Source: Ustulina deusta (Eukaryota > Ascomycota > Sordariomycetes > Xylariales > Xylariaceae). From it: 64,000 nt of DNA. Positions 49,104 to 60,052 of this stretch are shown piece after piece. The DNA lies in assembly GCA_023159155.1 (NCBI GenBank), contig JAJNNX010000003.1, positions 2,046,001 through 2,110,000 on the forward strand. Reading direction: 5' to 3'. The translations under genes and the position numbers were made by a program. Numbering within the stretch: the first letter of the stretch is position 1; every line of letters begins with the position of its first letter. The notes beneath the pieces were generated by a model. That model saw only the letters and a program-made list of their open reading frames with translations. It ran no database searches and had not been told where the DNA came from.

Positions 49104-50247
49104 GGCTTGGCAGGCCACATGTCAGCTACGTGGCGGCGGCCATCAACGCTGTACTCTCTTACCTAAGTGCGCAGGCTGCTGGTATCGTGGGGACAGGAGG
49201 GCAAGACGATCGGGTGTCGACACGGCGGTAAGACCAAGATTCTGCTGCGAATAAGGGGGATAGATGTATAACGTCTCGGTTGTAGTAGTAGTGCTTGCGA
49301 GGCTGGTTCAAGTAAATAAATGAATTGCCAAAGAGGGAGAGTCGAGGGAATCGAGGGATTCGAGGAGTGACCAGCACCAGCTGTCCTTCAAGTTTGTTCA
49401 CACATCTCTACTGCTCAAGGCAGTATCTACCTATGTACCTACTTACATACCTAATGTAGGTCTGTAGTAGGTAGGTAGGGTAGTAGGTAGTTGTAGGTTT
49501 CTGAGAAAGTGCTCTCATGTCTGCAAGGCCGTAAACGGTAAACCTGTCTCCCGTATTATGTAGGTACCTACATACAAGGGACACACTTATGGCAACGGTA
49601 CATATGGCCAGGCCCTACCTCAGAGCCGACGTAGCTAGGTCCTCAGTACAGAAACTATCATACTTATACCACTCATTCATGATTGTGAGGAAGCTGCAAG
49701 TTGTGGGACTCTCATAGTCCCTACCTACCGAGGTAGGCAGGCATTTGTGCCTATTATACTACCTAGGTACTATCAGGTACGACATGTTGTAGGTAGGTCC
49801 ATGTAGTGGGAAGGTGCTGGTAGCGTAAAGGATGGGGAAGGCACAGTCAGATTCCTACTGTATTTAGGTGGCCACCCTACGGCTGGGACCCCTCCATTTA
49901 CAATACAACATCTTTTTGGCCTTGCAAGCCACTTTCTCATGTATGCAGGCTTACCTAAAGTCAGCAGCGCACACAATATAAATGGACAGGTGATGACAGC
50001 TGAGAGGATTATAGGGCCTCCGCCGCCTCAGGGATGTACTTTAAGGTACAGGTAGGTAAGTAATGACCACTATTCGATCAAACTCCAGCACGTTTGATGC
50101 TTGATCCATCTCACTCACACCGCGAGCTCACAAATCACAAATGGCAGCGTTACTGACTTGCTTAACCCCAGGTATAATAAGCACTTAATTACCTAAACCT
50201 GGCAACAACAACAGCAAGCATTCGACTACAGCAGTGCATGCTTCACC
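49104..50247. promoter_or_regulatory. Divergent spacer, TAGGTA-rich
   Basis: Lies between the start codons of the DUF4470 gene and the FAH-fold gene. Dense TAGGTA/TACCTA clusters occupy about 49425-49575 and 49720-49800. No gene is recognised. An upstream ATG at about 50137 with a following GTAT donor could be a non-coding leader exon of the plus gene. Confidence 0.55.
49425..49575. repeat. TAGGTA/TACCTA cluster
   Basis: At least ten copies of TAGGTA or TACCTA-like words in about 150 bp, on both strands and irregularly spaced. It is the densest such cluster in the window. Confidence 0.75.
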
Positions 50248-51603
50248 ATGAGGTTTCGCCGGGTTGACGGCCAAGTGGCCCACGCCAACGACGAGAACGA
50301 CGACATGCCCGCAGAGGCGGCGAGCGCTGTTTCTAGCATCCTTCGCCGTGTGCTCGAGGAGAACCCCCCCGACGACGCCGATGCCGAGAAACGCGGGCTG
50401 CCATTCCAGCCCCGCTCGTATCGCGACTTCATGCTCTTTGAGCGGCACTACTACGGCGCCGCCGTCGGCATGACAGGCCTCTATTTCCCGCTGGCAAACA
50501 GACTGGGCCGCCTGTTCTCCGTCCTCACCGGCGCCGATTTCCCCTTCTTCAAGCCTCACGCCCTCTGGTACAGGCAGCCCATCTTCTACCAGTCCAACCA
50601 CCTGGCCTTCTACTCGGACGGCGCATCCATCGCCTATCCCCGCTACTGCCACTACCTCGACGTCGAGCTTGAGCTAGGCGTCCTGCTTGGAAAACCGCTG
50701 TATAATGCGTCACCCGATGAGGCAACCGCTGCCATCGCCGGGTTCTGTGTCTTCAACGATTTCTCCGTCCGCAACACGCAGATGGACGAGATGGCAAGGT
50801 ACGCGTGCCTGAATACCCTTCTACCAATCCCCCCTCATGTGCTCTAACGATGTTCTTTGACTCTGACTCTCGCGGTGGCTGCTCGCCGCCCCCCACAGCG
50901 GTTTCGGCCCTCAACACAGCAAGGCTTTTGCCAACAGCATTTCATCTACTGTCGTCTCTGCAGATGAGGTCTTGCCTCACATCGATCACCTTTCCGGTCG
51001 CATCACTGTCAACGATGTGGTCGTGAGGGAGCCTAAAGTGGATAATTGGCAATTCTCTCTGGGACAGGTTAGTCGTTTTCTTATTGTTGGCCTCCCATCG
51101 GCGGCGAGTAAGGCGAAAATGGCCGAGAGTCTAACATTTCCGGCGTCTGGGCTTGCTGCGATTCTATTTATGCTGACAAGCCTTTACACTAGGCTCTCTC
51201 ACACGTATCAAAGAGCACGCGCTTATATCCAGGCGAGTTTTTCGGCAGCGGCACCTTTCCATTGGGCGCTGGCATCGAGTGGTGAGTCGTTCTCTCACCT
51301 TTCTCACTGCGGCAGGAACGGTCAAACCGTTTCTACTTATATAGCCTCTGGCAGACCACTTCAATTATGAATTTGACTGACTACCTCTAGTACGTGAATT
51401 GTTTATAAGATTATACAAGCTCCTTCTCCCACGTCATCGGCCTAGATGGGCGCGACATTGTGCATTGCTACTCGTGGAATGAAGAGATGAAATACTAACA
51501 GCGAATAGATGCGGCATTTCAATTACGAGTAGGCGATGTGGTGAAGCTGGAGATCGATGGTATTGGGTCTGTGACGAACACGATTGTACCCGAAACGTCA
51601 TGA
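50248..51603 (+). CDS. Fumarylacetoacetate-hydrolase-fold protein, 3' end unresolved
   Basis: Likely a metal-dependent C-C hydrolase or decarboxylase of aromatic or keto-acid catabolism. Exons 50248..50798, 50899..51067 and 51193..51281 join cleanly (introns 100 and 125 nt). Conserved features: PRSYRDFMLFERHYYGA, metal ligands Glu140 and Glu142 in LDVELELGV, Asp171 in FNDFSVRN, GFGPQHSKAFANSIS and YPGEFFGSGTFPLGAGIE. The family C-terminus (LRVGDVVKLEIDGIGSVTN) is encoded at 51509-51603 after a perfect ACTAAC branch and TAG acceptor. However, exon 3 (phase 2 after GAGTG/GTGAGT) and the last exon (needs phase 1) do not fit. No ordinary intervening exon solves this, so there is either a missed micro-exon or a frameshift near 51280-51510. 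Confidence 0.8.
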
Positions 51604-52159
51604 GGTGACAATTTCATTCAAAGGCGGGAGCGGATATCCTGGCCTCGCCTTCATGATTTTAATTGCCAAGCCCTGGTTGCATAGCGCAACACTAAACTAC
51701 CTAGGTAACCAGCTCGTAAATGTAAACACCCAGGTCTAGGAAGATGGGCGACGACGTGATGGCCTAAGGTGGTCGTTAGTTGGTTGTTGCCGGCATCGTG
51801 TTGACCCCCACTGATAGGCTTTTCGGCATATTGTCTTCTTCAGCGGCTTGTTGGAACTTGACATCCTGGCATGCTGTCAGCACCTGGGACAAATGGGTCT
51901 GCTTATGGGGTCCACACATCATCCTCATAGTTAGTATTCCGGTAACAGTAGAAACTCTTACGGCTTAATAAATACTATGATAGGGTATAAGAGGTGTGAA
52001 TTGGTACTGTTAATACGCGTCAAGTGGGGTAGATATTGTGCAAGGGAAACCAACAATAATTGCAAGATAATCCAACCCGAGGACACTTGCTTAACCCCCC
52101 TCACTGGCTCCTCTCGCTAACTCAATCTACGAACGACTTCTCACCTTTTTTGAATCTAT
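51604..52159. other. Tandem spacer
   Basis: Between the FAH-fold gene and the alpha/beta hydrolase. Presumed promoter of the latter; AT-rich toward 51960-52080. No gene is recognised. Confidence 0.55.
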
Positions 52160-54243
52160 ATGGGGGAAGAAACGCGCTGCGGCGGAACCAGAGCCATGGA
52201 TGAAAAAGGGGAGGTTGCCCGAACTCCAAGCAGTCCGAGCTGGAGGCCCCATGAACGTTGGTCGTTCGTAATGACTGGTGCCTTGCTCACCTGCTTCGTT
52301 ATTTTCCGCCTCTTCACGTCGACAACGCTTAACGCACCGGAGCCATGGGAAGACCTTACGAGGCACAGCTATCCCGGCGAGAGTATAGAGTGGGAGGGAT
52401 GTGGACGACTTAATAACGGGCGGCGACTTGAGGTTCGCGTTTGCTGCCACACGTTATCTACTCCCCATTGCGATTGTCTCTGAAGCATGAGGTTTCTCGC
52501 CAAGCATCCTGAACGCCTATTATTCCTCCCATTGTTTCCGAATTTTGTTCGTTTCATGATGGACGACGAGTACTGACTTCCGGTGTGACTGAGCAGTGCA
52601 GTGTTATCAGCGTGCCGATAGACCAGTTCGGTCGGGACCACTCTAGGAATGGAACATTCACCATTCCGCTTATTCGCCTGCGCGGCCGCCATGCTACACA
52701 GAACTTGCTTCTCAACCCAGGCGGCCCTGGAGGCTCCGGTATCTGGTTCATGCACCGGCTGGGAGAACGCCTCAGCACGATTATCGGCGAGGACTTCCAC
52801 CTCGTTGCGTTCGACCCCCGGGGGGTCAATGGCAGCAGACCGCTCGCGGTTTGTTACCCAGACGAGGAGACACGACGTGCGCTCGGCCTGGTGAGAGACC
52901 AACGCGTGGTCGAGGATAGCGCCGAGGTCTACGCCTGGTCTAAGAACGACGTCCGAGCGTGCGCCGAGACTATGAAGGAGCACGGTAAGTACCTCAACAC
53001 GCCCCAGACCGCGGCAGACATGAATAGCATTCTGGATGCGCTAGGACAAGACGACATGATCTACTGGGGATTCAGCTACGGTACGATACTCGGGCAAACT
53101 TACGCTGGGCTCTACCCAGAGAGATCCCGACGAGTCATCATCGACGGCGTCAACAATGTGTTCGACTGGTACGGTGGTCTTTTGGACAATGAGGACCTGG
53201 TTGACGCCGAAGCTGTCTTCGATGGGTTCTTGCACGAATGCATCAAAGCTCAGAAGGCCTGCCCCCTGGCGCGGTTCGGGTCGTCGAAAGAGATGCTGCG
53301 AGAACGAATACTATCCCTGGCCTCGGCCCTTCGGCAGCAGCCCCTGGACATCTACGTTGACAATAGGTTATATGGCCTACTCGACGACAAGGCACTCCTG
53401 TATGATGCCATACCTACTGCGCTAAGAAAACCAGCGACATGGCCCATGCTGGCAGACAATCTAGCGAAATGGTTGGATGGCAACGCGACCGAAGCGTTGC
53501 TGGCATATGGACCCAGAAGACCATGGCCGTCCGCTGGAGATGCGGAGCGTTTCGTCATGTTGAATGACGGAGCATCGGGAGCTCAACATTGGCCGCAAGA
53601 TCGGCAGACTATGCTTGATTGGCTTGTCCCGTTCATGAATAGGAGTAGTGAGTGACGACCAGAGACATGCTGTCCCACATCAAACAGTGGGGGAAAATAC
53701 CTCACGCCACCCAAGTTGGACGAGTGCCCCACGGGAACTGTATATTCTCGTTGACTACGGACTGGGTCTATCTTGCTTCAACGGATCCACTGACTCTTCC
53801 ATGTCCTAGTATTCGCGCCAACGGAGCACGGGATATACTACGCGAAGCAGCAATGGCTGGTGCCGAAAACCCACGACTACGCACCTTCGTCCGCCGTCGA
53901 GACAGCGCACCCCCTGTTGATCCTCACGACGACCTTCGACCCGGTGTGCCCTCTCGTGTCGGCGCAATCAGCGCAAAAAGCGTACAAAGGCAGCCAGATC
54001 GTCGAGGTGCAAGGATATGGCCACTGCTCCACCGCGGTGCCCTCCATTTGCCTGGCACGCCACGTGCGGGCATATTTGAAGAACGGGACGGTCCCGGCGT
54101 CGCACACGAAATGTAAGGTTGACGGCGCTTACTTCCCCAATCGCGAAGTCGATGTTCAAGCTGTAGCTGCCGGGCTATTCGCCGATGCCGAGGACAGGAG
54201 AATATATATCGCGCAGGTTGAACTCGCGAGGGGTTGGTGGTAG
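52160..54243 (+). CDS. Membrane-anchored alpha/beta hydrolase, S33/TAP-like
   Basis: Probable extracytoplasmic or secretory-pathway peptidase/esterase. The model is join(52160..52432, 52597..53647, 53810..54243), 585 aa, introns 164 and 162 nt. A single hydrophobic helix (about 34-53) after a short polar N-terminus predicts a type II signal anchor. The catalytic domain shows the oxyanion motif NPGGPGGSG (131-139), FDPRG, the nucleophile elbow GFSYG with Ser251, then Asp485 in TTFDPVCP and His513 in GYGHCS, completing the triad. Five or so Asn-x-Ser/Thr sites fit a lumenal domain. The layout matches fungal proteases annotated as TAP-like C-terminal proteins. The first donor is GTTCGC, weaker than usual. 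Start ATG 52160; ATG 52196 is an alternative that keeps the anchor. Confidence 0.87.
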
Positions 54244-54961
54244 AGAAAGATCATACTATTTATATTTAGTTGGGGGGAGGGGGGTGAGAGGGGGGAAGCG
54301 ATATTAACGGTAATTATTCAGTCCCAGATAGTGTTTAAGGACTGGATCACAACAACAATAATAATCGCTGAAATTCTTTTTTAATTCGAAACTAACTGCC
54401 TCATAAATAGCAATGCAATAAATCTACTAGATACTTTTTGTTCTCAGAACGGGCGATACATCTCGTCAAGGATTGCAGCAGAAAGAGAGGTAAGCAACCT
54501 GCCTCTGACAATGCAAACAAGTACGATTGTTAGCATTGAGTAATCTTCACGAATCAAGTGGTCAATTATCGATAATTCATCAGTTTTGACAAATAGGTAC
54601 TCCAACCAGTTATTGTTTATTCCGCGGATCATTACATAATCGAAGCAGGGTTGGGTTATCTTGGGGCCGAAGCCCGGCATCAGCGTAACGGATATCGATG
54701 GATGCAGATGTCATGCGCAACAAGTCTTGACCTCACTATTCAGCCCTCGCTTATGAATGAGAGTGAGAGTGAAGGAATAGCCGGTTTCGGTTTCGGGTTC
54801 GGTTTCGCCGTATTCCCCCTTATTCTCCGCATATCTTCGAATTGCAGCGGATCTTTGGCGCCCCAGAAGCTATCTCAAGTATATTATTGTCCTTCATCGA
54901 GACCTTACTACAGGGGCCTGTATAGATGATTGTGCAACGCATAGGCAGTCTTGTGGTGTGT
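54244..54961. other. Start of the AT-rich section
   Basis: No recognised gene. Contains a run of GGTTTC words (about 54783-54812) and A/T-rich DNA. Base composition changes here from the core-like left part to the AT-rich right part. Confidence 0.5.
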
Positions 54962-55363
54962 TCAAGGGATAAGTCGTGACAAGTCATTACTTGTAAGGAC
55001 ATCCCGGGCTTGAGGAATAGACTGCGGTTTTAAGGGTTTCCATCTTCCATCCTCATCAAAATCTCCAAGGTCATCATAAAAAATTGAGGGTATGCGGACA
55101 AGTGGTTGGTGGCGTTTAATTATTATTTTTAGCTCTTCTGGGTCTGAAAACAATTCTTCTGAGCTCAACAACCCGTCCGCCGAAGGATCCACGGGACGGG
55201 AGAGATCGCATCGCAGCCTAGAGTCCCCATAGCTTGGATTCTCATGGCCTGGAATAGTGTCTGACCCAAGGCGATACTGATTATCATGCGTGCGTGCAAG
55301 AGTAGATACTGTGCTGCACACAACAAGGATAGCAAGGAGATTAAAAATGAAGTGTGTCATCAT
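54962..55363 (-). CDS. Short secreted protein, possibly a truncated M20 carboxypeptidase
   Basis: 133-aa frame beginning at an MMTHF start. A clear signal peptide (about residues 1-23, hydrophobic core FIFNLLAILVVC, then STVSTLA before the likely cut) precedes a polar, acidic segment. The motif RIPSIFYDDLGDFDEDGRW resembles the start of the catalytic domain of fungal Gly-X carboxypeptidase S (M20), but the catalytic metal-binding parts are missing. The frame ends shortly afterwards and I found no continuation downstream. It is therefore either a truncated pseudogene whose secreted N-terminus survives or a small secreted protein that merely resembles M20. An in-frame ATG at 55396 would lengthen the N-terminus and weaken the signal peptide. 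Confidence 0.5.
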   Translation of the reverse strand: MMTHFIFNLLAILVVCSTVSTLARTHDNQYRLGSDTIPGHENPSYGDSRLRCDLSRPVDPSADGLLSSEELFSDPEELKIIIKRHQPLVRIPSIFYDDLGDFDEDGRWKPLKPQSIPQARDVLTSNDLSRLIP

Positions 55364-56601
55364 GATGGAGTGGATGGTAAGCCGACTCTGTTCCATATCA
55401 AGGCACAATGCGATGAATACATCAGGTATTATAAGGTTTTAGCTGTAGACGTCAAGCACATAACCCAATCTTCTAATCATACATGCAGACAGCTTATTAC
55501 TGGTAGCAATGGATTGATCGCCCTAGTGCTTGTTAAGCAAGCATACAACACGTAGTAAGTAATTATGGTGAAGATTACTTTAGAGTAGCTACATATAGGT
55601 AATTGTGATATGCATGCATATAATAGTATAATTATTAAGACAACATGAATGGCAATAATGACCTTGGCAAAAATCAAAGGTAGTTTTCGAGGTGAATTCG
55701 ATACCACCATTGAGCTCGTACACTCCTCCCTCATACAGTCTAGCTGGCAACTTACCTACCTTAGTTATCATGTAGGATCAACGCCACACGAATTTGAGCT
55801 TTCACACTAACATCAGCTGATTATCCTTAGTTTCATACTGTGTAAGTTTAGAAGTGCTTCGTTGTAAGTAGGACTCCATGAGTGCGGCCACGGAGAGTGG
55901 CATAGGTTACATTGACCGGGTCGCATTCAATCAATATACGTGTTATCGTAGTGTGCATGCAGTCCCCATATCTCACAATCACAACATGAAATCGAAAAAG
56001 CTACAGATTGTGGGGTGCGAATAGGTAACGTGCAAGTCGTTGATTAGCGGACTACATTGCATGTAATCTACTTGCTGGCTTGTAGCATGAACCCGATGTC
56101 TCACGACATATACTTCGTCACAGTACGGGGCGTACGGAGAGAGAATAGGAGCATAAATGGTGACGTACGGGGCCGGGTTGATGACGACAATTGCTTCGAC
56201 TGGTGGTGGCCTGGCCTCCATAACCGGAAACACACACGCGCGAAGCTGGGGTGGATGCTAACAACAGGAGCAAACAATGCACCGACAAAACACAGATAGT
56301 ATACCGATTCTTATAGCCTGCTCTGGGGATGGATTATGACCTGCGGACACGCCGGCCGTGACAGAACTCGTGGACCAAACAATTCCAGAGGATGTGTAGT
56401 TGCAATATACCTACTCTGAAGACATACAATGCAGCAATAGTGCGCTTGACACGAGAAGAGGAGATTGCCACTTCCGCGATTGCATCATACTGCATTAAGT
56501 CTGCTTGCCTAGCCGTGCTTTGACGCCAACCGAGCTTGCAGCAACGCTGATGAATCCCGATGATTATTTGGCAGAGTACCTCTGGTCTTCCTATTTTGGT
56601 C

Positions 56602-56635
56602 GGCGAACATGCGTCCGCCGTCACGCATGTTCGCC
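56602..56635. repeat. Perfect 13-bp inverted repeat with 8-nt loop
   Basis: GGCGAACATGCGT at 56602-56614 and its exact complement at 56623-56635, separated by CCGCCGTC. GC-rich, in AT-rich surroundings. It could be a bidirectional terminator-like hairpin, a protein-binding site or an element end. Confidence 0.9.
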
Positions 56636-57164
56636 GTCATTAATGCACGGAAGAAAACCAGAAAGTTGCATCGGATGAGGGACTGTTCCTGATCTGGGCT
56701 TCGCCGTAGGCGGCGGATCGGTTTATCGGTGGACATCGGAGGTCTTCCGTCGGGGAGGTAGGCAGGCATTCGACTTGGAGAAGTGGCCATGATGCAAGCC
56801 ACACACGCATATTGGCACGGTAGAGTGTGCAAGTATGACTTCGGGAAGGCCGTCCCTCGTTGTTTTTTATTTTAATTTATTTTTCTACGAACCTTAATCT
56901 CGATTTGCTACCCTTCCCTCTCAACTTCACGCCAGTTCTTCTGTTGTATTACTTCGAAATGCAGAAAGCCGCCAGCTATATTGCATTCCGTGCAGTCACC
57001 TATTATTTAGAAAACAGGCACTTACTAATATCTACCATTGCAGATATAACTCTGCTCCAATAGAAGGCACAGGAAAAGTCATGCTTATGGATTAATTCTC
57101 TATGCCTCTATACTAATTCCCGTATACATTTCTTATTATTCGATGTTCACCTTTTTGCAGCAGC

Positions 57165-57460
57165 GTAGTCCTATACCTGACCTTTGTGGAAAAATCTAAG
57201 AGGAGTTAGATTGTAGGCTGGTAATTCGAAGAACCAGCTCGCGGCCCATTTAGCGGCATGAGCATGTCCTATATAGGACGCAGCTATACTTTCTCGATCA
57301 ATACCAAGTTTTTTTGTGGCAGTAAGAATAGGCGTTAGGATTTCCGCAGGTATCGCCGCCGATGTAGCTGTGAACTATTCAATAATCTGTTCAATCCGGT
57401 TAAGAGAATCGAGTTGTGTAAAGCCATTGATACCCCTCCAAGGCCCAATCTGGAGAGTCT
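57165..57460 (-). pseudogene. Unidentified coding-like relic
   Basis: Read on the minus strand, two neighbouring segments in different frames look like protein: one containing WALEGYQWLYTTRFS, and a roughly 65-codon stretch containing IGHAHAAKWAASWF and ending in a stop near 57170. They are separated by stops and frame changes. No start codon or splice pattern links them. The source family is not recognised. Best read as the decayed remnant of a gene or transposon open frame. Confidence 0.35.
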
Positions 57461-58055
57461 AAGTCATATCACGCTAGCATTAAAGTAGAGTGGGTGGAAC
57501 ATAAATTAGCTAAACAAGGGGTTGCATAGCCACCTTATAGCTATATAACCTCAGCGTGTAGTTAACACTTAGAATGCAAGCAACCTCTCGTACTAGAACA
57601 TCTTATATTATCCCTTTTAGCAGGTGAGCAGGTTCAATTAAGCTACGTTCTATTATGCCTGTCTAGTTCCCCAAGTTAAAAGTTACATATTTAGATTAAG
57701 AAGTGTAGGTATTATAGCCTAACTCCTTATATAAGGGCGAAGTGAGTGTCTGTTAAGAACGGAGATCGAGCAGGAAGTGTGATGTGATTTATCTTGATAT
57801 TGATACTAGTTGCTTCTTTTAGCTCCATGGCCGTCATACAGCCGAATTTCTTTTTTTTGGAGTGGTTACGGAGGTAGAAGCTTCAATCCTACCCTTAAAG
57901 ATTTTAAATAGTACCGGTTCTAAAAACAACGTCGCGTTGGCGGGCAAGTGTTAGGAACTATCTATCCCCATTAACCCGGCCAGGGGCGTGATGCCTTTGT
58001 TGCTATTACATACAAACAAGGGGATCTTAGGAGTTTCCATACAGCGTCTATTTTA

Positions 58056-59475
58056 TTATACTCCCTCTTTGATTGTAGAGCAGTTCGGTTCCATATATGG
58101 ATCCTCAAATGGCTTCTGTCCCATTCTCGACCAGCACATTGCAGACATAAGTGCCTCGTCTGTTTCAGTGCCATAGAACAGTAGCTCTGACTTTCCATCA
58201 CCGTAATGTGTTACCGATTTAGTCTACTCATACTGTTAGCTTCTTTGTCTGTGAAAACCAAGACCAGCGTTGAGGCATACCAAACCCAGTGTTAGCTTGA
58301 TAACTCCATCTGACCAATTGTTCTCATACTTATGCTGTGGCTTTCCACCTGTGGCGACCGATAGAATGTTTTCCGCCACAATAGAAGCCTGTCGCATTGC
58401 TGACCGTGCATTCGGGTTGGGGGTCTTGGTGTCGGCAACATCGCCGCAGGCATAGATGTTGGGGAACTTGTCATCAGCCAGCTGCAGGGTTGGCTTAACA
58501 CGAAGATGACCAGAGGATGAGATGGAAGCAGGCGATAACTCAGAGAGGATACCCGACGAAGGCTGCTGGCCTGTACAGTCCACCTGTTACAGCACTTAGT
58601 ATTCTGTGAGGAGAAAAGCGAGGCCGAAGTGTACTCACGACAAGGTCGCACAGAATTTCACGACCAGATTGGAGAAGAATCGTATCCAATCCGGGTGAAC
58701 TTTGTACAAGTCTATCTTGTAGGATGACCTCGACTCCGAGGGATTGAAGACCTTCAAGTGCCGCCTTTTGCAGTCCCTGGCCAAATCGGTTCATGACCGC
58801 TTTGCGAGAATGGACTAGAATAATCTTCTTGCTGGGATAGAGATTCTGGGCATCTGTGGCAACTTCAACACCAGCAGCGCCGCCTCCTACTACAACCACA
58901 GTGTTGGCAGTCTTAATTTGCTGCTGCATGTTCCGCATAAGCTCCATACCCTGGAGCTTATCGGTAGCGTTAACCCGGGATGGCAGACCCTTCTTAACCC
59001 AGGAGCCTGTCGCAATGACTAGCATGTCGTACGGAATAACCTCGCCGCTTTCCTGTAACTGCACGCTTTCCTCCGTAATGCCCATTACTCGATCTTTCAC
59101 CCATCGCAACACTCCAACTGGGTCGTTGTGAACATTACCCCCGTACGGGATGAATGCTTTGTGTTCATGCCCTTCAACCACACAGAGCCTTGGGAGGACC
59201 CATGAAAACTGGAAATGAGTGTTGGGCTCAATAACAATAACCTTGTAAGGACTATTGGGAGGCAAGCACGATGTGAGGAGCTGAGCAACACGATTGCCTG
59301 CGAACGAAGCGCCGATGATGACAATGTTGCGACCCCGGGAGGCAGGGGCGGGGGATCCGAACCAACGCGCTTGGCGGTGAACCCAAGCTGTTCTAACCGC
59401 ACGTCCGAGTTCTTCGCGGATTATATTTAATATATAGGCCGCTAGCTTCAGATACAATACAGTCTTTCCGAGCAT
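58056..59475 (-). CDS. AIF2/AMID-like FAD-dependent NAD(P)H oxidoreductase
   Basis: Flavoprotein of the apoptosis-inducing-factor-2 family, probably membrane- or lipid-droplet-associated, oxidising NAD(P)H with quinone-like acceptors by family analogy. The model is complement(58056..58223, 58281..58583, 58639..59475), 435 aa, introns 57 and 55 nt. An N-terminal hydrophobic helix (about 3-18) precedes the FAD Rossmann motif IVIIGASFAG (51-60). The NAD(P)H Rossmann motif VVVVGGGAAG is at 193-202, and GDVAD (326-330) completes the FAD site. The third exon restores the family C-terminus TKSVTHYGDGKSELLF...GQKPFEDPYM; stopping at 58236 without it would truncate the protein. The second intron has an exact GCTAAC branch and TAG acceptor. 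The gene appears intact despite AT-rich, relic-bearing flanks. Confidence 0.9.
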
Positions 59476-60052
59476 GGTTTACGGCGGGTGTAGGAAAGAA
59501 CTAAGACTTGATCTGCAATGGAAGATAAAAGGAACAGTGACTATCGTACGAAAGTTCCGCCAGGCCAGGGAAAATAGCAGCGGAGTATTCCAGAGGATGG
59601 GTATCTATACTAGGAGGAGCTCCATAAGGTCGGCATTCCATTCTCGACCTGATACCTTATGTTCATAACGATATCATGCGACCGCTAAACTAGTCCTTTC
59701 CTCTATCGCCGATATTTACCTAGCGTATTGAAGTAGCGATGGAGAGTGGCCGAGAAATCTTATCTGATTGATTAAGTCTGCCAAGAGATCGAATAAATAA
59801 CGCTAGATGAGGTCGTTCACAAGGATCAAAACGTTTCGCTTACTATGAGAACCCTAACGAACTCCACATCTGAACCCTATAAATAGAGCGCCAGAGAGGT
59901 ATTATTTTATTCGATCTATTCGCTTGGCGGAACAGTGGCTCTTACTAGGGGCTCGGTTCTCGATGGCATAGTCTCCCCCATGTTGACCATGTTGGTCACA
60001 ATTTGGTGCTTCGTCTGCTCACCATGCCCACCCCGTGTACATATGACACCGT
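59476..60052. other. Spacer between the AIF2-like and GNAT genes
   Basis: 577 bp. It is the promoter side of the AIF2-like gene and the 3' flank of the acetyltransferase. No gene is recognised. Confidence 0.55.

Larger units (their letters stand above)
55364..58055. other. AT-rich spacer with a hairpin and coding relics
   Basis: 2.7 kb without an intact gene. It contains the 34-nt inverted repeat at 56602-56635 and a minus-strand relic at about 57165-57460. Much of 56.9-57.9 kb is AT-rich. Confidence 0.5.

Noticed and set aside
58224..58280. Alternative AIF2-like splicing with a 32-nt intron and a 15-nt micro-exon
   Set aside because: A single 57-nt intron with an exact branch point joins the conserved TKSVTHYGDGKSELLF block in frame, so the odd arrangement is unnecessary.
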